A DNA stretch of 64,000 nucleotides from Alpinimonas psychrophila (GCF_014137865.1 NZ_JACGWU010000006.1:62001-126000); one strand, 5' to 3'; shown: positions 24,970-34,757, counted from the first letter of the stretch. The notes: generated by a model not told the origin, from the sequence alone. Translations and numbers: made by a program.

Positions 24970-25724
24970 GTGTACCTCTGTTACGCGGACGACTCCGGCG
25001 ACAATACGTCTCGTTCCATCACCGCGGTGCTCGTGGAAGACAAGAACTGGTCCAGCCTGATGGAGAAGTGGTTGGAGGGTCGGGCCTATCTCACGAAAAC
25101 CTGGGGCGTGCGCAAGCATGCCGAGCTGCATGCTCTGGAGCTTGGTACGCAACGAGGCAGCTTCTGCGAAACGGAGGCCCAGGAGCGACTATTCATTCAC
25201 GATGCTAGGCGTCGAGCGTACGAGATCATGGCCTCTTCACTCGCCCGTGTTGATGGTCTCGTGACGTTCACCGTCGCCTCTCGAGAAAAACGACTTCCCA
25301 TGGTCTATACCCTGTTCATTGAGAAACTCGAACAATGGGCTGCTTCGCGCCAGACCAACGTCATGGTTTTACTAGACGGGCCTGACGGCAACACCTTTGT
25401 CGGCGGGGAGAATAACGCTGAAACCCGCCAGCAGAAATGGGTCGCCGCGCAGAAGCACGCGCAACCCCATCGACGGATCCACCGCGATTTGGATATTGCT
25501 ACGCGTCGGGTTATCGAGGACGTCATAATGCAAGACAGCAAACAAAGTCAGATAATTTAAGCAGCGGACCTTGTTACCTACGCTGCATTCCATGACGCCA
25601 AACGCCGGCACCCAGATTGATGGAATGGAAATGGGCCCAACCGGACGTGGCGCTCGCCGCCCATCAGAGGCTGAGAAGTACGTGGCCAGCAGATAGTGAT
25701 CATGGCGTCTACTGGATCCCGTAG
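24970..25724 (+). pseudogene. DUF3800 gene with a premature stop and a frameshift
   Basis: The GTG at 24970 opens a DUF3800 protein: YLCYADDSGD at the N-terminus (the usual Y-D-x-SGD start), LDGPDG in the middle, and RRVIEDVIMQDSKQSQII before a TAA at 25558. In the family this last part continues as a QxADLVAY motif. Here the same frame continues AADLVTYAAFHDAKRRHPD, so TAA most likely replaces CAA (Gln). That frame stops again at 25618. A shifted frame from 25620 gives a plausible tail, MEWKWAQPDVALAAHQRL and on to DSDHGVYWIP at 25721. Two lesions suggest a decayed gene; the first 196 codons could still be made. DUF3800 genes are often linked to mobile or defence loci. Confidence 0.75.
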
Positions 25725-25730
25725 GAACGC

Positions 25731-25752
25731 AAAACCCCGGAGTTGACCGAGG
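25731..25752 (-). terminator. Probable terminator of the leftward AEC-EamA-AKR transcript
   Basis: On the minus strand CCTCGG (25752-25747) pairs with CCGGGG (25740-25735), with one G-T pair and a 6-base loop, and TTTTGCG follows. It begins 5 bases after the AEC stop. Confidence 0.6.
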
Positions 25753-25756
25753 TCGG

Positions 25757-26680
25757 CTAGGCAGCCATGATCGCGGCGATGAAGAACATCAGCGGCAGAC
25801 TCACGATTGTGGTCGTGAAGACCACGTCTCGCACCGCAAAGATCTCCGCTTTGTAGACCGATGCATAGGTGTACATATTTTGAGCGGTGGGCAGGCTGGT
25901 CAAGATGACGGCGGCAAAAAGCTGGTGCGGGGGAAGGTGAAACACTGCTGCCCCAACAACCAAAGCGATCGCTGGCATGACGAGGGCTTTGAGGACGGTG
26001 CCTGTGATCGACACCGGTCGATCCCCCTCCGCATGGAACACCTTCTGCCCGCGGAGCGAAATGCCGTACGCGAAAAGCAGGAGCGGCACGGCGGCGGCAC
26101 CCATCGTGGTGAGCGGCTGAATCACGACTTCAGGAAGCACAACGTGATTGAGCGATACGAGAAAGCCTAAGACCGAGGCGATGATGAGCGGATTGAGCAG
26201 TGTGCCGAGAATTATCTTCTTGACGGATGTCACTTTGCCCTTGGACGCCTCGAGGATGCCCAAAAGGATCGGCAAGAAAAGGATGATTTGCATCATGAGG
26301 ACCGGCGCGTAGTAGGACAAGTCGCCAATGACGAATAGTGAGATGGGCAACCCGATGTTGTTCGAGTTCAGGTAGATGCTGGCGGCCACTCCAACGGTCG
26401 TATCGGACAGGTTGCGTCGGAAGAAAATGCGTGACAGAAGAATGAATATCAACGCCGTCGCAAGTGAAGAAATCAGGATCACAACAATGACCGGGGAAAA
26501 AAGATTGTCCACAGATGTTTTCGCGAGGACTGAGAAAAGAAGTGCCGGGCTAAAGATATAGAACGCAATGCGATTGAGGGTCGGGCCTTGCGCCACGGCA
26601 ACCAAGCCGAATCGGGCCGAGAAGTATCCGGCCCCAATCAGCACACCAATGACGGCAAATGCTACGAGTACGCCGTTCAC
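25757..26680 (-). CDS. AEC (auxin efflux carrier)-family transporter
   Basis: The 307-residue protein has ten predicted membrane helices in two halves. ASIYLNSNNIGLPISLFVIG near residue 105 is the conserved N-terminal-half AEC motif, and LTSLPTAQNMYTYASVY near residue 265 that of the C-terminal half. Family members export or exchange organic acids such as malate. GTG at 26680 starts one base after the EamA stop and gives normal length; a longer upstream reading lies inside the EamA gene. Substrate is unknown. Confidence 0.85.
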   Translation of the reverse strand: MNGVLVAFAVIGVLIGAGYFSARFGLVAVAQGPTLNRIAFYIFSPALLFSVLAKTSVDNLFSPVIVVILISSLATALIFILLSRIFFRRNLSDTTVGVAASIYLNSNNIGLPISLFVIGDLSYYAPVLMMQIILFLPILLGILEASKGKVTSVKKIILGTLLNPLIIASVLGFLVSLNHVVLPEVVIQPLTTMGAAAVPLLLFAYGISLRGQKVFHAEGDRPVSITGTVLKALVMPAIALVVGAAVFHLPPHQLFAAVILTSLPTAQNMYTYASVYKAEIFAVRDVVFTTTIVSLPLMFFIAAIMAA

Positions 26681-26681
26681 G

Positions 26682-27566
26682 TTAGTGCACCAGCGGCTCG
26701 ATCGGAACGAGCTGGTTTTTGTTGCGGGAAGGCCACTCAACAAGCAGCATGGCGGCGATCATAATAGCGCCGCCGATGATGGTTTTGAGGCTCAATACTT
26801 CTTGCCCGACAGCCACCGCGATGACAGCCGTGAAGACGACCTCGAGGGTCAAGATGATCGCGACACGGGAGGGTTCGAGGCGCGCCTGCGCCCAGGTTTG
26901 TACGAAGAAACCGATGGCGGTGGCGAAGACCGCCGTGAAGAGAACGGCCATCCAGACATCACCGTTGGGTGGTGGCTGGTAGCCGTCGGGCACCGCCCCT
27001 ATCCAGCACACCACGGTGACAGCAGCGAGCTGAACGACGGTCAGGGCGTAGGCGTTAAGCCCCGCGCTCCAGCGGCCAAGCCCCACAATGTGGGCAGCGT
27101 ACAGCACGGCGCAGATGATGCCCCAGGTTTGGCCTGCCTCGATGGAGAAGCCCGTGATGGCGATGAAGCCAAGACCAACCATGGCCATGATGGCAGCGAC
27201 AGCAACTTTGACTCCGACGCGGCGGCGAAAGATAAGCCAACCTAAGATGGGCGTTATGACAACGTAAAGCCCGGTGAGAAAGCCGGTGATGGCGGCGGTC
27301 GTCATCTCGAGCGCAATGGTCTGCGTGACATATGCCAATCCGAGAATAACTCCCAAAATTGATCCGCGAATTACCGTCTTTCGGTCGAAGGCCGTGAGAA
27401 CTTTCGGGCGAACCAACACCATGATGACGGTGGCGATCGTGAAGCGCGTTGCGAGAAAGTCAAAGAAAGGCTGCTCCGCTATGGCCGGCTTCATGACCAC
27501 AAAGGCCACACCCCACATTGCCGCAACGGCCGTGAGGGAGACGACCGCGAGACGCCTGTGGTTCAC
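26682..27566 (-). CDS. EamA/DMT-family transporter
   Basis: The 294-residue protein has ten hydrophobic segments forming two EamA repeats, with VAAMWGVAFVVMKPA at the first helix and LEVVFTAVIAVAVGQEVLS in the second repeat. Such carriers export amino acids or other small metabolites. It overlaps the upstream aldo/keto reductase by 4 bases and abuts the AEC gene, so the three form an operon. The cargo cannot be told from the sequence. Confidence 0.88.
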   Translation of the reverse strand: MNHRRLAVVSLTAVAAMWGVAFVVMKPAIAEQPFFDFLATRFTIATVIMVLVRPKVLTAFDRKTVIRGSILGVILGLAYVTQTIALEMTTAAITGFLTGLYVVITPILGWLIFRRRVGVKVAVAAIMAMVGLGFIAITGFSIEAGQTWGIICAVLYAAHIVGLGRWSAGLNAYALTVVQLAAVTVVCWIGAVPDGYQPPPNGDVWMAVLFTAVFATAIGFFVQTWAQARLEPSRVAIILTLEVVFTAVIAVAVGQEVLSLKTIIGGAIMIAAMLLVEWPSRNKNQLVPIEPLVH

Positions 27567-28513
27567 TCTGAGAACGTAGCGGATGCCGCGTCAAGTAGCG
27601 CAATCTCGGCAACGGTGAGCTCTAGGGTTGCGCTCGCCAAGAGGGCGGGGAGCTGCTCGATCACGCGAGCACTGGCGATGGGGGCCACTACGCCGGGGCG
27701 GGAGCGAAGCCACGCCAGCGCAATAGAAGCGACGGTGACGTTGTGCGTTGCGGCGATTTCGTCGAGAACAGCAATGACTCCGAAGCCCTCGGGGGTGAGG
27801 TAGTCGGCAACGCCACCCGAACGAGCAGCGTCCGAAGCGGCATCAGTTACCGAACGGTACTTGCCGGTCAAGAATCCACTGGCGAGCCCATAGTAAGGAA
27901 CGACTCCGAGGCCAAATTCGAGAACGGTCACCATCAGAGCAGATTCGTACTCGTGACGGAAAACGAGGTTGTAGTGAGGTTGGAGAGCAACCGGACGAGC
28001 AACGCCCTGGGCGTCAGCCTCGGCCATCCACTCACGAATGCGCGCGCCGGAATAGTTCGACAGTCCTAGGTGACGCACCTTGCCCGCGACGACAAGATCG
28101 TTAAAAGCGGCAACGCTTTCGGCAATGGGTGTTGCCGGGTCATCAGCATGCGCGTAGTACAGGTCAATGTAGTCGGTGCCCAGACGCTTCAAGGACGCCT
28201 CGGCGCCCCCAGAAATGGACGCAGCCGACAATCCCGTAAAGGGAGAAAGCTTGCTGACTTTGGTAGCCACCACGACGTCGGCGCGGTTGCCGCGGGTGCG
28301 CATCCAGTCCCCCAGAATGCGTTCGGATTCCCCTCCGACATTGCCGGGCTTCCACACCGAGTAAACATCGGCACTGTCCACAAAGTTACCGCCACCGGCG
28401 ACGAAGGCGTCCAGCACGGCCATCGACTCGGGCGCATCGGAGGTCCAACCGAACGTGTTACCCCCAAGGGAAAGGGGGAAGACGTCGAGGGCTGAGGTTC
28501 CTACGTGTGCCAT
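27563..28513 (-). CDS. Aldo/keto reductase
   Basis: The 316-residue protein is an AKR (beta/alpha)8 enzyme. The catalytic tetrad is visible: Asp and Tyr in DSADVYSVW near residue 46, Lys in VVVATKVSK near residue 80 and His in DLYYAHADD near residue 120. GLSNYSGARI and the C-terminal PIASARVIEQL loop for NADPH binding follow. It would reduce carbonyls to alcohols with NADPH. It is first in an operon with two exporters, which suggests detoxification and export. Confidence 0.9.
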   Translation of the reverse strand: MAHVGTSALDVFPLSLGGNTFGWTSDAPESMAVLDAFVAGGGNFVDSADVYSVWKPGNVGGESERILGDWMRTRGNRADVVVATKVSKLSPFTGLSAASISGGAEASLKRLGTDYIDLYYAHADDPATPIAESVAAFNDLVVAGKVRHLGLSNYSGARIREWMAEADAQGVARPVALQPHYNLVFRHEYESALMVTVLEFGLGVVPYYGLASGFLTGKYRSVTDAASDAARSGGVADYLTPEGFGVIAVLDEIAATHNVTVASIALAWLRSRPGVVAPIASARVIEQLPALLASATLELTVAEIALLDAASATFSE

Positions 28514-28521
28514 AGTGTCTC

Positions 28522-31500
28522 CTAAGATGGGTCGATTACCGTGCCCTGAATTTTAGCAAGACGCTTGTCCGCACGCTTGGCGTCGCGCTTAATCGCATTC
28601 TTCTCGCGCTTGCCCTCGACCAGGAAGTAGAGCACGGGAAGGACAATCAGGGTGAGCACGGTGGACGAGAGGAGTCCGCCAATAACGACAATGGCCAGCG
28701 GCTGGGAGATGAACCCGCCCGAGCCGGTGAGTCCCATGGCCATGGGAACGAGAGCGAAGATGGTCGCTAGCGCCGTCATCAGAATGGGGCGGAGACGACG
28801 TTTGGCACCCTCGATGAGGGCCCCCGCAACATCCATTCCCTTGGCACGATACTGATTGACAAGGTCGATCAAGACGATGGCATTTGTCACGACGATACCG
28901 ATGAGCATGAGCACACCGACGATCGAGGGAACGCCGAGCGGGATACCTGTGGCAACCTGCAGCGCGATGGCGCCGGTAGCCGCGAACGGCACGGACACGA
29001 GCAAGAGCAGTGGCTGCAACAAGGATCCGAAGGTCGCCACCATGATGATGTACACGACGAGGATGGCAATCAGCAGCGCAATGCCCAGCTGGCTGAACGC
29101 CGCCTGCTGGTCGGAGGTCGCGCCCCCGAGCTTGGCGGTGGCACCGGCAGGCAACGTGATGGCGTCGACCGCTTTTTGAACCTGAGCGCTGGCGGTTCCG
29201 AGGTCGGAGGACTTGGGGCTCACCGTCACGGTGGCGCTGCGGGCGCCCTTGATGGTCGTGATCGCCGCAGGGCCGTCAGTGACCGCGACCGTGGCCAGGG
29301 TGTCCAACGCGACGAAGCCGGCTGGCGTCGGGATCTGCAACGCAGCGAGCGCGGCCTGAGTGGCCGGCGGGTTCTCCGTTGAGATGTAGATGCGAACCGC
29401 GGTACCCGAAATCACCACGGAACCCGAGTCGGTCGGGCGCATAACCTGCGATACGAGACCACCGAGGGCGACCTCGGAGTACCCCGCCTGAGCAGCCTTA
29501 TCGCGGTTCACAATCACGGAGATGAAGGGGCGCGATGCGGTCAAGTCACTCGTGACTTGGTCTACCGAAGAGAGCCCCTGCATGGAGGTCACGACGGCAG
29601 CGGATGCGGTAGCCAGCGACTCCTGGTCGGGTGCTTGAATCTCGATCTTGATGTCACTACCAGCGCCAAACCCGCTCTGGGATCCGATCGTGATCGTCTT
29701 AATGTCGGTGACGGATGCCAATCGCGTGCGCACAGCATCCTGAATCTCGGTCTGGTTGGCCTTGTCATCGGTGGTGACCGAATACGTTATGGAACCGTCA
29801 CCGCCTCCCACAAACGCGTCACGCAGCGCGGAACCTGAGGACCCAATCGACAGCTGAACCGTGGTGACCCCGGGGGTGTCCATGAGTGACTGCTCCACGG
29901 TGGTGGCAAAGGTGTCTTGCGCGGCCAGGCTCGTTCCCGAAGCAATGGCCTGGGTCACGGTGAACGTGTTTTGCCCCGAAGAACCCAAGAAGTTGGTCTT
30001 CATGAACGGTGTCATGGCGATGGTTCCGGCCAGAACCAGGACGGCCAGCAGAATCGTAACGACGGCGTGCTTGAGCGTCCAGCGGATGATCGGCAGATAG
30101 CCGCGCTGCAACCAACCCGCGCTTTCCTCACCGGCGGCCTCGGCAGCCTTGGCCTTTTCGGCCCGACGACCGATCTCGCTCGGCGCGCGCAAGAACCAAT
30201 AGGCCAGTACGGGAACGATGGTGAGCGACACAAACAGTGAGGCGACGAGCGCGATGGTGACGGTGAGCGCGAACGGGCGGAACAGCTCGCCGGTCACTCC
30301 CCCGACAAAGGAGATGGGCAGGAACACGGCAACGGTGGTGGCGGTAGACGCGGTAACAGCCCCGGCTACTTGGCGCACGGCGTCCACGATTGTCGAGGCT
30401 CGGTCGACCCCGGGAACCAGGCGACGCTTGATGTTTTCGATGACCACAATGGAGTCATCCACCACACGCCCAATGGCGATGGTGAGCGCGCCGAGCGTCA
30501 AAATGTTGAGGGTGTAACCCGAGACCTGCAACCCGATGAAGGTGATGAGCACCGAGGTGGGAATGGAGATCGCGGTCACGAGCGTGGAGCGAACTGACAT
30601 CAGGAAGAGCAGAATCACAATGACCGCAAACAGGAGACCCAGCAGGCCTTCGGTTGTCAGCGACTCGATGGACTTCTGAATGTAGGGCGCCTGGTCGAAG
30701 ACGACGGTGAGTTTCGCATTACTGCCCAGTGACTGCTCGATGCCCGGAAGAATGGCGTTGACGGCTTTGGACACGTCCACCGTGTTGGCCGCGGGCAGCT
30801 TAGTAATGGCAATCGTTACGGCGGGTTTGCCGTCGACACGCGAGAGACTGCTGGTCGGGTCGTTGCCCAGCTCGACCGTGGCAACATCCGCGATGGTAAC
30901 AACGACACCGGATGTTCCGCCCACCAGCGGAAGCGCCTTGACGGAATCCAGAGACACCAGACGATCGCCGGCCTGAACCGACAGCGTCTGATCATTTTCG
31001 GTGATTGAGCCGGCAGGAATGAGGACACCGTTGGAATCCAGAGCATCTTTGATGCTCTTCGTGCTGAGACCCTGCGCGCGAAGTTCGGCCTGATTGGGCG
31101 TAATCGTGACGCGTTGCTTGGGAGCACCGACGAGGGCGGCGTCCCTCACGCCGGCCACATCCTTCAGCTGGCCCAAGGTACTGGCCCGCAAGAGATCGGC
31201 CATTTGCAAGGAAGGAAGATCGCTCGTGACGGCAACCTGCAGAACGGGGAAGTCCGCGAAGGAACCCGTGATGACCTGAGGCTCGACTCCGGTGGGGAGC
31301 GTGGACTTGATGCGGTTGATGGCCTGGTTGATCTTCTGCTCAGAGAGGATCAGGTCCGTGCCATAGGTGAAGGAGACAGAGATCAGGCTGACGTTGGTGC
31401 TGCTGGTCGCCGTCGTACTTTCGATGCCGGGGACACCCTGGATGGCCGTCTCCACGGGCGTGGAGATGTCTTGGTTGACCACCTCGGGCGCGGCTCCCGG

Positions 31501-31653
31501 GTAGGTCGTAAGCACCGCAAGTTGCGGGAACGTAATAGAAGGAGCGAGTTCCTGCTTCAGGTTGGTCAACGCAAGACCACCAAAAATGGCAGCAACAATG
31601 GTGATCAACGCAATAAGGGCGCGGTTTTTCATACTGGCTACGGCGAGAAGATG
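28522..31653 (-). CDS. RND-superfamily efflux permease (AcrB/HAE-1-like)
   Basis: The roughly 1043-residue protein has the twelve-helix RND layout with two large external loops. The N-terminal LTNLKQELAPSITFPQ and EVVNQDISTPVETAIQGVPG blocks, GRVVDDSIVVIENI in helix 4 (the proton-relay Asp pair) and a second GIVVTNAIVLIDLVNQ near residue 960 are all present. It would export hydrophobic compounds using the proton gradient. No membrane-fusion partner lies beside it. The start is uncertain: GTG at 31653 gives the usual N-terminus, while ATG at 31632 is also possible. Confidence 0.88.
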   Translation of the reverse strand, partial: HLLAVASMKNRALIALITIVAAIFGGLALTNLKQELAPSITFPQLAVLTTYPGAAPEVVNQDISTPVETAIQGVPGIESTTATSSTNVSLISVSFTYGTDLILSEQKINQAINRIKSTLPTGVEPQVITGSFADFPVLQVAVTSDLPSLQMADLLRASTLGQLKDVAGVRDAALVGAPKQRVTITPNQAELRAQGLSTKSIKDALDSNGVLIPAGSITENDQTLSVQAGDRLVSLDSVKALPLVGGTSGVVVTIADVATVELGNDPTSSLSRVDGKPAVTIAITKLPAANTVDVSKAVNAILPGIEQSLGSNAKLTVVFDQAPYIQKSIESLTTEGLLGLLFAVIVILLFLMSVRSTLVTAISIPTSVLITFIGLQVSGYTLNILTLGALTIAIGRVVDDSIVVIENIKRRLVPGVDRASTIVDAVRQVAGAVTASTATTVAVFLPISFVGGVTGELFRPFALTVTIALVASLFVSLTIVPVLAYWFLRAPSEIGRRAEKAKAAEAAGEESAGWLQRGYLPIIRWTLKHAVVTILLAVLVLAGTIAMTPFMKTNFLGSSGQNTFTVTQAIASGTSLAAQDTFATTVEQSLMDTPGVTTVQLSIGSSGSALRDAFVGGGDGSITYSVTTDDKANQTEIQDAVRTRLASVTDIKTITIGSQSGFGAGSDIKIEIQAPDQESLATASAAVVTSMQGLSSVDQVTSDLTASRPFISVIVNRDKAAQAGYSEVALGGLVSQVMRPTDSGSVVISGTAVRIYISTENPPATQAALAALQIPTPAGFVALDTLATVAVTDGPAAITTIKGARSATVTVSPKSSDLGTASAQVQKAVDAITLPAGATAKLGGATSDQQAAFSQLGIALLIAILVVYIIMVATFGSLLQPLLLLVSVPFAATGAIALQVATGIPLGVPSIVGVLMLIGIVVTNAIVLIDLVNQYRAKGMDVAGALIEGAKRRLRPILMTALATIFALVPMAMGLTGSGGFISQPLAIVVIGGLLSSTVLTLIVLPVLYFLVEGKREKNAIKRDAKRADKRLAKIQGTVIDPS

Positions 31654-31778
31654 CACCTCCTGATTATGCCAGCGTTGGTACCACGGCAAAGACTGGTTCA
31701 GGACACGATCGCGTCATTCTTTCCACCTATAAGAATATGGGCGCGCGCCTGTGCCCCTTCAATCGTGTTCGCCGTGTA

Positions 31779-33836
31779 ATGTCGTGCAACGTGAGTGAAG
31801 AGGACACGGGGTCCATCCCCGAAAGCAAATCGCCCAAGCGGTGGATCATTGGTGATCCGTTGCCCACAGCGATGCTCGAAGGTGAGTTATTGCCCAAGCG
31901 CATTGCGCTTCCTATCTTTGCCAGCGACCCGCTCTCCTCCGTAGCCTATGCGCCGCAAGAATTGCTCATGATCCTGCTCATCGGCGGTCTTGCTTTCCTC
32001 AGTTTCGCCCCGTGGATCGCGGCCTGCGTGATCCTGCTCATGGTCGTCGTGGTGGCCAGCTACCGCCAACTCGTGAAGGCATACCCCTCGGGTGGTGGCG
32101 ACTACGAGGTGGCGCACAAGAACCTCGGCGAAAAGGCCGGCGTTGTCGTCGCTTCCGCTCTCCTGGTCGACTACATCATGACCGTGGCCGTTTCGGTGGC
32201 ATCCGGGGTCGACAACATCATCTCGGCCTTGCCCTGGTTAGCCCCCGAACGGGTGTGGCTAGCAGTGGGCTTCGTCGTTATCTTGGCCGCTATCAACCTG
32301 CGCGGTGTGCGCGAATCAGGCAAGGCCTTCGCGATCCCTACCTACTTCTTTGTCGCCAGCGTTTTCGTCATGATTGTCGTGGGCATCTTCCAGACCCTCA
32401 CCGGTAACGCCCCCATTGCGGAGTCTGCCAACTACGTTGTGCAGGGCGAAAGCGTGGCCCAGGCGGCACTCATTCTGTTGCTGCTCCGTTCCTTTGCTTC
32501 CGGATGCGCGGCCTTGACCGGTGTCGAAGCGATCGCCAACGGCGTTCCGGCGTTCAGGGTTCCCAAAATCAAGAATGCCCAAACCACACTGGTTCTCATG
32601 GGCGGCATCGCCATCACGCTATTTGCCGGCCTCATCACTATGGCCATCATCTCAGGCGTGCACTATGCCGAATCGGCCTGTCACCTCGTGGGCTACGTCG
32701 ACTGTGAAACGGTGCCGCAACGCAGCCTGATGGCGCAAATTGCGTCGGCGACGTTTGGCAACAACACGATTCTGTTCTTCGCCATCCAGGCCGGAACCGC
32801 CCTGGTCTTGCTGTTGGCCGCCAACACCGCGTTCAACGGATTCCCGCTTCTCGGGTCGGTGCTGGCCAAGGACGGCTACGCTCCCAAGGCACTCGAAACC
32901 CGCGGCGACCGCCTCATCTACTCGAACGGCGTTCTCGTTCTGGCACTGATGGCCTGCATCATCCTGATCGTCTACCAGGCAGACCTGACCCAGCTCATCC
33001 AGCTGTACATCATCGGGGTTTTCATCTCGTTTACCCTCGGGCAAAGTGGCATGGTCGTTCATTGGATAAAGCTGCTAAAAACTAAGCCCGACAATGCGAA
33101 GAGCATCCGGCGGAGCATGTCGATCAACATCACCGGCGCGATATTTACCGGCATCGTCTTAATCGTCGTGACCATCACAAAGTTCACCCACGGAGCGTGG
33201 CTTGTCTTCGCGGTTATGCCCATTTTGTACCTCTTGATGCTGGGCGTGAACCGTTACTATCGCGATGTGGCACGTGAAATTGAAGTGGATGACATCACCA
33301 CTTTTGGCGCTAAGGGTGACCATGCCATCGTGTTAGTCGGCAAGATGCAGAAGCCTATTCTGAAGGCTTTGGATTATGCAATTGCCGCTCGCCACCGCAG
33401 CATCGAGGCCGTGCACGTCTCCATCAACGAGGTTTCCACGGCGCAACTCGAGCTCGACTGGATTCACCAAAACATTCACGTTCCACTGCGCATCATCAAC
33501 TCCCCGTACCGCGATCTAAGCTGGCCTCTCATTCAGCACATTCGCGAGCACCGTGCGCAAAACGGATCCGAGATTGTGACCGTTTACCTGCCGCAATACA
33601 TCGTGGGCCACTGGTGGGAGCACGCGTTGCACAACCACAAGTCGCGGCGCCTCAAACTGAAACTTATGCTCGAGCATGGTGTAGCAATCTCGCTTGTGCC
33701 ATGGCTGCTGGACTCTTCAGACCTGCTGTACGGTCGTCGCTCGCGTGCAATGCCCGGTGAGTCCAGGCGCGGCGAACCCAAGCGTCCCGTGCCCCGCAAA
33801 CCATTGGGGCCCGCCAGCAAAAAGCTCGGCCGCTAA
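31779..33836 (+). CDS. APC-superfamily permease of the KimA potassium-transporter type
   Basis: The protein has about 685 residues. FASDPLSSVAYAPQE near residue 47 and AYPSGGGDYEVAHKNLGEKAG near residue 105 are close to the corresponding KimA (YdaO) segments. Twelve or so membrane helices follow, then a soluble C-terminal domain of about 190 residues starting near VDDITTFGAKGDHAIV that resembles the KimA dimer domain. KimA is a high-affinity K+/H+ symporter inhibited by c-di-AMP. The extreme C-terminus is Arg/Pro-rich. The start is uncertain between ATG 31779 and GTG 31791; no strong ribosome-binding site is seen. A general amino-acid permease is the alternative. Confidence 0.75.
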   Translation: MSCNVSEEDTGSIPESKSPKRWIIGDPLPTAMLEGELLPKRIALPIFASDPLSSVAYAPQELLMILLIGGLAFLSFAPWIAACVILLMVVVVASYRQLVKAYPSGGGDYEVAHKNLGEKAGVVVASALLVDYIMTVAVSVASGVDNIISALPWLAPERVWLAVGFVVILAAINLRGVRESGKAFAIPTYFFVASVFVMIVVGIFQTLTGNAPIAESANYVVQGESVAQAALILLLLRSFASGCAALTGVEAIANGVPAFRVPKIKNAQTTLVLMGGIAITLFAGLITMAIISGVHYAESACHLVGYVDCETVPQRSLMAQIASATFGNNTILFFAIQAGTALVLLLAANTAFNGFPLLGSVLAKDGYAPKALETRGDRLIYSNGVLVLALMACIILIVYQADLTQLIQLYIIGVFISFTLGQSGMVVHWIKLLKTKPDNAKSIRRSMSINITGAIFTGIVLIVVTITKFTHGAWLVFAVMPILYLLMLGVNRYYRDVAREIEVDDITTFGAKGDHAIVLVGKMQKPILKALDYAIAARHRSIEAVHVSINEVSTAQLELDWIHQNIHVPLRIINSPYRDLSWPLIQHIREHRAQNGSEIVTVYLPQYIVGHWWEHALHNHKSRRLKLKLMLEHGVAISLVPWLLDSSDLLYGRRSRAMPGESRRGEPKRPVPRKPLGPASKKLGR

Positions 33837-33840
33837 CCGC

Positions 33841-34341
33841 GTGAAACGCCCGCAGCTCCTCGCCGTGATTGCCGTCTTTGTGGGCGGTCTCGTGGGGACA
33901 GCTCTGCGGTTGGGGCTCGACGTACTGCTTCCACATGCTTCGGGCGCCGCATCAATTGCGTGGAGCACCGTCCTCGTGAACCTCATCGGTTCACTGGTGC
34001 TCGGCTACCTGGTCGCGCGGCTGTGGCGCTTGCCCAACACGCCTGGCTGGCTGAAAATCGGTCTGGGTACCGGGCTCCTCGGATCGTTCACCACGTTTTC
34101 GGCCCTCGCCGTCAACGTGGTCGATGCGCTCTCCCTCGGCAACATCGGGGTCGCTTTCGCATCTCTTGGACTCTCGCTGGTGGGCGGCATCCTTGCCGCG
34201 TGGGCCGGGCTCGCGCTCGGCGGCTGGCAGGCGGAGTCCGCGAGAATTTCCCGCACGCGAAAACTGCTGGACGCGATCCCCAATGCTCCGCTTGACGCTG
34301 CGAAATCGGGTCCGATTCCGGATGCGGGGGTCGACCAATGA
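33841..34341 (+). CDS. crcB: CrcB/Fluc fluoride channel, first of a pair
   Basis: The 166-residue protein has four membrane helices and Fluc marks: GGLVGTALRLG in helix 1, VNLIGSLVLGYL in helix 2 with the polar-track Asn, and GLLGSFTTFSALAV in helix 3 with the Phe box. Fluc channels expel fluoride. It carries a 35-residue hydrophilic C-terminal extension. The GTG lies 4 bases after the upstream permease stop, and the stop overlaps the second crcB, so the two probably form a heterodimeric channel. Confidence 0.92.
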   Translation: MKRPQLLAVIAVFVGGLVGTALRLGLDVLLPHASGAASIAWSTVLVNLIGSLVLGYLVARLWRLPNTPGWLKIGLGTGLLGSFTTFSALAVNVVDALSLGNIGVAFASLGLSLVGGILAAWAGLALGGWQAESARISRTRKLLDAIPNAPLDAAKSGPIPDAGVDQ

Positions 34342-34757
34342 TGATCGGCTTAGTTGTGGCCATCGCCGCGGGCGGTGCAATGGGAGCGCTCGTACGTTAT
34401 GGCGCGCAGCTTCTTTGGCCGGCGCGCGGTGCTCGCGTGCCTGTGGCCGTTCTTCTGGTCAACGTCGTGGGTTCGGCCATCGGCGGCGTCTTCCTGGCAT
34501 TAGCGCAGTGGGATTCCGGCGGGACTTTTGCGGTCTCGTCATCGCTTGCCCTCATCGTGATGACAGGTTTTTGCGGAGGTCTCACGACGTTCAGCACGTT
34601 CTCCGTCGAAACTGTGGAGTTGGCTTCGGCCGGTTCCTGGCGCCCCGCGGCGGCTAACGTAGTCCTCAACGTGATACTTGGCCTAGGCGGCGCCGCTCTC
34701 GCCTTCACCGTCACCTATGGCGTGATTATCGTGACAACCGGGGCATTTGTCGGGTAA
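34338..34757 (+). CDS. crcB: CrcB/Fluc fluoride channel, second of a pair
   Basis: This 139-residue protein has the same four-helix plan: GGAMGALVRYGAQ, VNVVGSAIGGVFLAL and GFCGGLTTFSTFSVE. It overlaps the first crcB by 4 bases (ATGA). In bacteria with two small crcB genes in tandem the products assemble in opposite orientation. No fluoride-riboswitch sequence was recognised upstream of the pair. Confidence 0.92.
   Translation: MMIGLVVAIAAGGAMGALVRYGAQLLWPARGARVPVAVLLVNVVGSAIGGVFLALAQWDSGGTFAVSSSLALIVMTGFCGGLTTFSTFSVETVELASAGSWRPAAANVVLNVILGLGGAALAFTVTYGVIIVTTGAFVG

Noticed and set aside
31690-31778. A c-di-AMP (ydaO) riboswitch before the KimA-like gene
   Set aside because: The leader is under 100 bases and none of the conserved riboswitch blocks is visible.
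33700-33840. A fluoride riboswitch before the crcB pair
   Set aside because: The upstream sequence codes for the end of the permease and shows no riboswitch pseudoknot pattern.
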